A stretch of DNA of 6,684 nucleotides from Lentisphaerota bacterium (GTDB taxonomy: Bacteria; Verrucomicrobiota; Lentisphaeria; Victivallales; GWF2-50-93), in NCBI GenBank assembly GCA_025360875.1, contig JANYBI010000223.1, positions 1-6,684 on the forward strand, written 5' to 3'. A program made the position numbers and the translations under genes. Positions 4,748 to 6,684 of the stretch are shown in pieces. The notes under the pieces are model-generated. The model had not been told where the DNA came from and did not search any database. It worked only from the letters and a program-made list of their open reading frames with translations. Position 1 is the first letter of the stretch, and each line of letters opens with the position of its first letter.

Positions 4748-6684
4748 ATGAAAACGAGTTTCTTGATAGCATTATTCCTGACACTGTCATCAGGTTTGAT
4801 GGCTGCCGATGAGATCCGCTACAATGACGCCTCGTCGGTCAATCTGGCATCGGTCCGTGGCGCCAAGGCGACGGCCAGCGAAAACATCCAGAAGACGGTA
4901 CCCCCTTATTTCGCGCTGCACAACACCTATGGAGAAATCAGGTTCTCCAATAATTACGGACCGTGCTGGTGGATGATGGAATTTCCACAGCCATATTCAG
5001 TATCCGGACTGAGAATATCTTTCCGGGATGTGATAAAGTCGGTCGGATTCAAAGTCAAGCTTTCGTCTGACCAGCTCAATGACGCGGCCTGGGATTCTGT
5101 CAAGCCGGTCTTTGACTTCAAAGGCCCTCTCGTTGCGGACGGAAGCACCGGACGCGGAATCGCGACATGCAGTTTTAAGGCTGCCAAGGCGAAATTCATC
5201 CGCATCGAGTTCTACGGACACAACGGTTCGGAAGAAGGAAATGCGGGCAAGGATCATAATGATCTTGTATTGAGCTGCATCCAGGTCTGGGGTCCGGATA
5301 ATCCTGTCATGAGCCCTGCGATCTCCATGGCGCAGACCGCATGCGCCGGAGGCAGCTGTACCATTGATGACGCCTCAATCAAATCTCCGACGGGATGCCC
5401 CGATCTTGTGGACGACAACGCCCCCTGGAGAAAGGATTTCGGAAACAACCATCTTGGTTTCTGGGCGAAGGGCAGTCCGGCTGACGAAAAGACGGTACAG
5501 ACTGACAAGCCGTGCCGGATGATCGTGACCCTTAATCACCGCTCAAATGTAGAAGCTGTAGCATTTGCAGGAATTGTCCGCGATCGCAAGGACCGTCCGC
5601 GCGACATGAAGGTCTACACTTCCCGTGATGAGATTGGCGAATCCTGGACATTGCAGAAGGAACTGAAAGACATCGAGGGCGGCGAATACGAGGAGATGGT
5701 TTTTGCGAAACCCGCTGTCGCGAAACGCGTGAGATTTGACGTGGAACGCGTCTGGAATCCGAATGTCGATGCGAACATCAAGGCGGCACAGGGACACCTG
5801 GCCGAAGTCTATGTATTCGGTTCCCCGCTTCCCCCTGACTTCAAATTCACACTTAAAAACGATTCCATGATAAGCGGCCAGATAGTCGATGCGAAAGGAA
5901 GTCCGATCCGTACAATCTTCACGGCACAGCCGTTCAAAGCCGGAACATATGGAATTGAATGGGACGGCCTGAATGACCTTGGCGTACGGATGCCTCCCGG
6001 CGAATACGTATGGCGCATCCTGAACAATCCTGCGACTTACGCAAATCCTGCAGCAATCGGAAATACCGCAAGTCCGGCGACCGTCAACCAGAATCCTTCG
6101 GACATAGAAGCTGTAGCTGTCGATGCCGAAGGAAATGCATATACGGCAAACATGTGGGAGGAAGCGGCCCAGGATTTCCGCAAATGGAGCCGCGACGACG
6201 GACGTCATCTCCTCGATTCCAGAGCCGAGATACGCAATGGAAATCCCAACGGCATGCCATACGGAATAGCTGTGGATGACAAATATATCTACTGTACAGT
6301 CACCGCGCATGGCGCCAATTTCCAGCAGGACCTGCGTCGTTTCAATATTGCTGATGGCAAGCTCGCGCCGTTTTCAGCTTGTGCCGCCACCAAAGGCATC
6401 ATCGTGCTGGTAAATGATTTTCCGGACAGGAAGGTTCCTCAGGGGACGCCTGAAGCCGACGCGAAAGAGATAATTACGCCGCTACGCGGGCTGGCAGTCT
6501 CTGCCGACAGGATTTTCGTAACTGATGCGTGCAACGGGAAAATCCATTCCTTCAACAAAACAACTGGAGCGCCAGTCGTCTCCTTCAATGTGAAACTTCC
6601 CCATGCCATCGCCATTGATGCTGCTGGACAGCTATGGGTCGGACACGAGCACGGCAAGATCACGATCTTCAGCCAGGACGGAAA
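4748..6684 (+). CDS. Exported discoidin-discoidin-FlgD-like-beta-propeller protein, 3' end missing
   Basis: The frame is open for 645 codons from the ATG at 4748 to the window edge, with no stop. Residues 1-19 (MKTSFLIALFLTLSSGLMA) form a signal peptide, cut at LMA-AD. Two beta-sandwich modules resembling F5/8C discoidin (CBM32-like) domains follow, at about 30-180 and 190-358. The first has WWMMEFPQPYSVSGLRI and KFIRIEFYG; the second has CRMIVTLNHRSNVEAVAFAG and KRVRFDVERVW. Residues about 374-424 carry GTYGIEWDGLNDLG and GEYVWRIL, the signature of a FlgD-type Ig-like domain. From about 450 there are NHL/propeller-like blades: DIEAVAVDAEGNAYTAN, YGIAVDDKYIY, LRGLAVSADRIFVTD and HAIAIDAAGQLWVG. 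There is no visible catalytic motif in this part, so it may be a binding or scaffold protein for glycans, but an enzyme domain could lie beyond the window. Its place after the barrel-protein gene suggests joint work on the same polysaccharide. Expected location is outside the cytoplasm. Confidence 0.87.
   Translation, partial: MKTSFLIALFLTLSSGLMAADEIRYNDASSVNLASVRGAKATASENIQKTVPPYFALHNTYGEIRFSNNYGPCWWMMEFPQPYSVSGLRISFRDVIKSVGFKVKLSSDQLNDAAWDSVKPVFDFKGPLVADGSTGRGIATCSFKAAKAKFIRIEFYGHNGSEEGNAGKDHNDLVLSCIQVWGPDNPVMSPAISMAQTACAGGSCTIDDASIKSPTGCPDLVDDNAPWRKDFGNNHLGFWAKGSPADEKTVQTDKPCRMIVTLNHRSNVEAVAFAGIVRDRKDRPRDMKVYTSRDEIGESWTLQKELKDIEGGEYEEMVFAKPAVAKRVRFDVERVWNPNVDANIKAAQGHLAEVYVFGSPLPPDFKFTLKNDSMISGQIVDAKGSPIRTIFTAQPFKAGTYGIEWDGLNDLGVRMPPGEYVWRILNNPATYANPAAIGNTASPATVNQNPSDIEAVAVDAEGNAYTANMWEEAAQDFRKWSRDDGRHLLDSRAEIRNGNPNGMPYGIAVDDKYIYCTVTAHGANFQQDLRRFNIADGKLAPFSACAATKGIIVLVNDFPDRKVPQGTPEADAKEIITPLRGLAVSADRIFVTDACNGKIHSFNKTTGAPVVSFNVKLPHAIAIDAAGQLWVGHEHGKITIFSQDG

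Noticed and set aside
5543..6310. 255-codon minus-strand open frame
   Set aside because: It lies wholly inside the propeller-protein gene, has no ribosome site or recognisable domain, and its composition is that of an antisense shadow.

Overview
The window looks like a polysaccharide-degradation locus from a Lentisphaerae/Victivallales-type bacterium, or a close relative in the Planctomycetes-Verrucomicrobia-Chlamydiae group. I infer this from protein architecture, not from a search. The cues are a stand-alone type IV pilin-like protein with the [17 protein letters not shown] start and a C-terminal H-X9-DG motif, next to large exported clan GH-A and discoidin/propeller proteins. Coding DNA is moderately GC-rich. 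The gaps are AT-rich and full of repeats.

Layout. (1) 70-1, minus strand: the first 23 codons of a probable GH42-type beta-galactosidase, with a strong Shine-Dalgarno (SD). (2) 71-231: a divergent control region with a perfect 26-bp AT palindrome, a sigma70-type promoter and a perfect 17-bp leader hairpin. (3) 232-1137, plus: the pseudopilin-like protein. (4) 1138-1739: a 600-base gap holding degenerate ACCACAGA-type repeats, a REP-like pair of palindromes, a long inverted repeat built of hexamers, and then a near-consensus promoter. (5) 1740-4625, plus: an exported 961-residue protein with a clan GH-A-like barrel and a C-terminal CBM9-like domain. (6) 4626-4747: a palindromic repeat of the family glimpsed at 1203. 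(7) 4748 to the window end, plus, open at 3': an exported discoidin-discoidin-FlgD-like-beta-propeller protein.

How they may work together (inference): the barrel protein and the propeller protein probably bind and cut a complex glycan outside the cytoplasm, and the GH42-type enzyme would trim galactosides. The pseudopilin may belong to a secretion or surface structure that serves these proteins.

The most interesting observation is that the pseudopilin and barrel-protein promoters align without gaps over 62 bases (about 44 identical by hand count). The match runs from an A-tract/T-tract dyad through the -35 to the -10, and includes a TGGTT repeat spaced 10 bp apart. This suggests shared regulation of a pilin-like gene and a hydrolase gene. 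I found no CRISPR array, tRNA, rRNA, transposase or clear intrinsic terminator.
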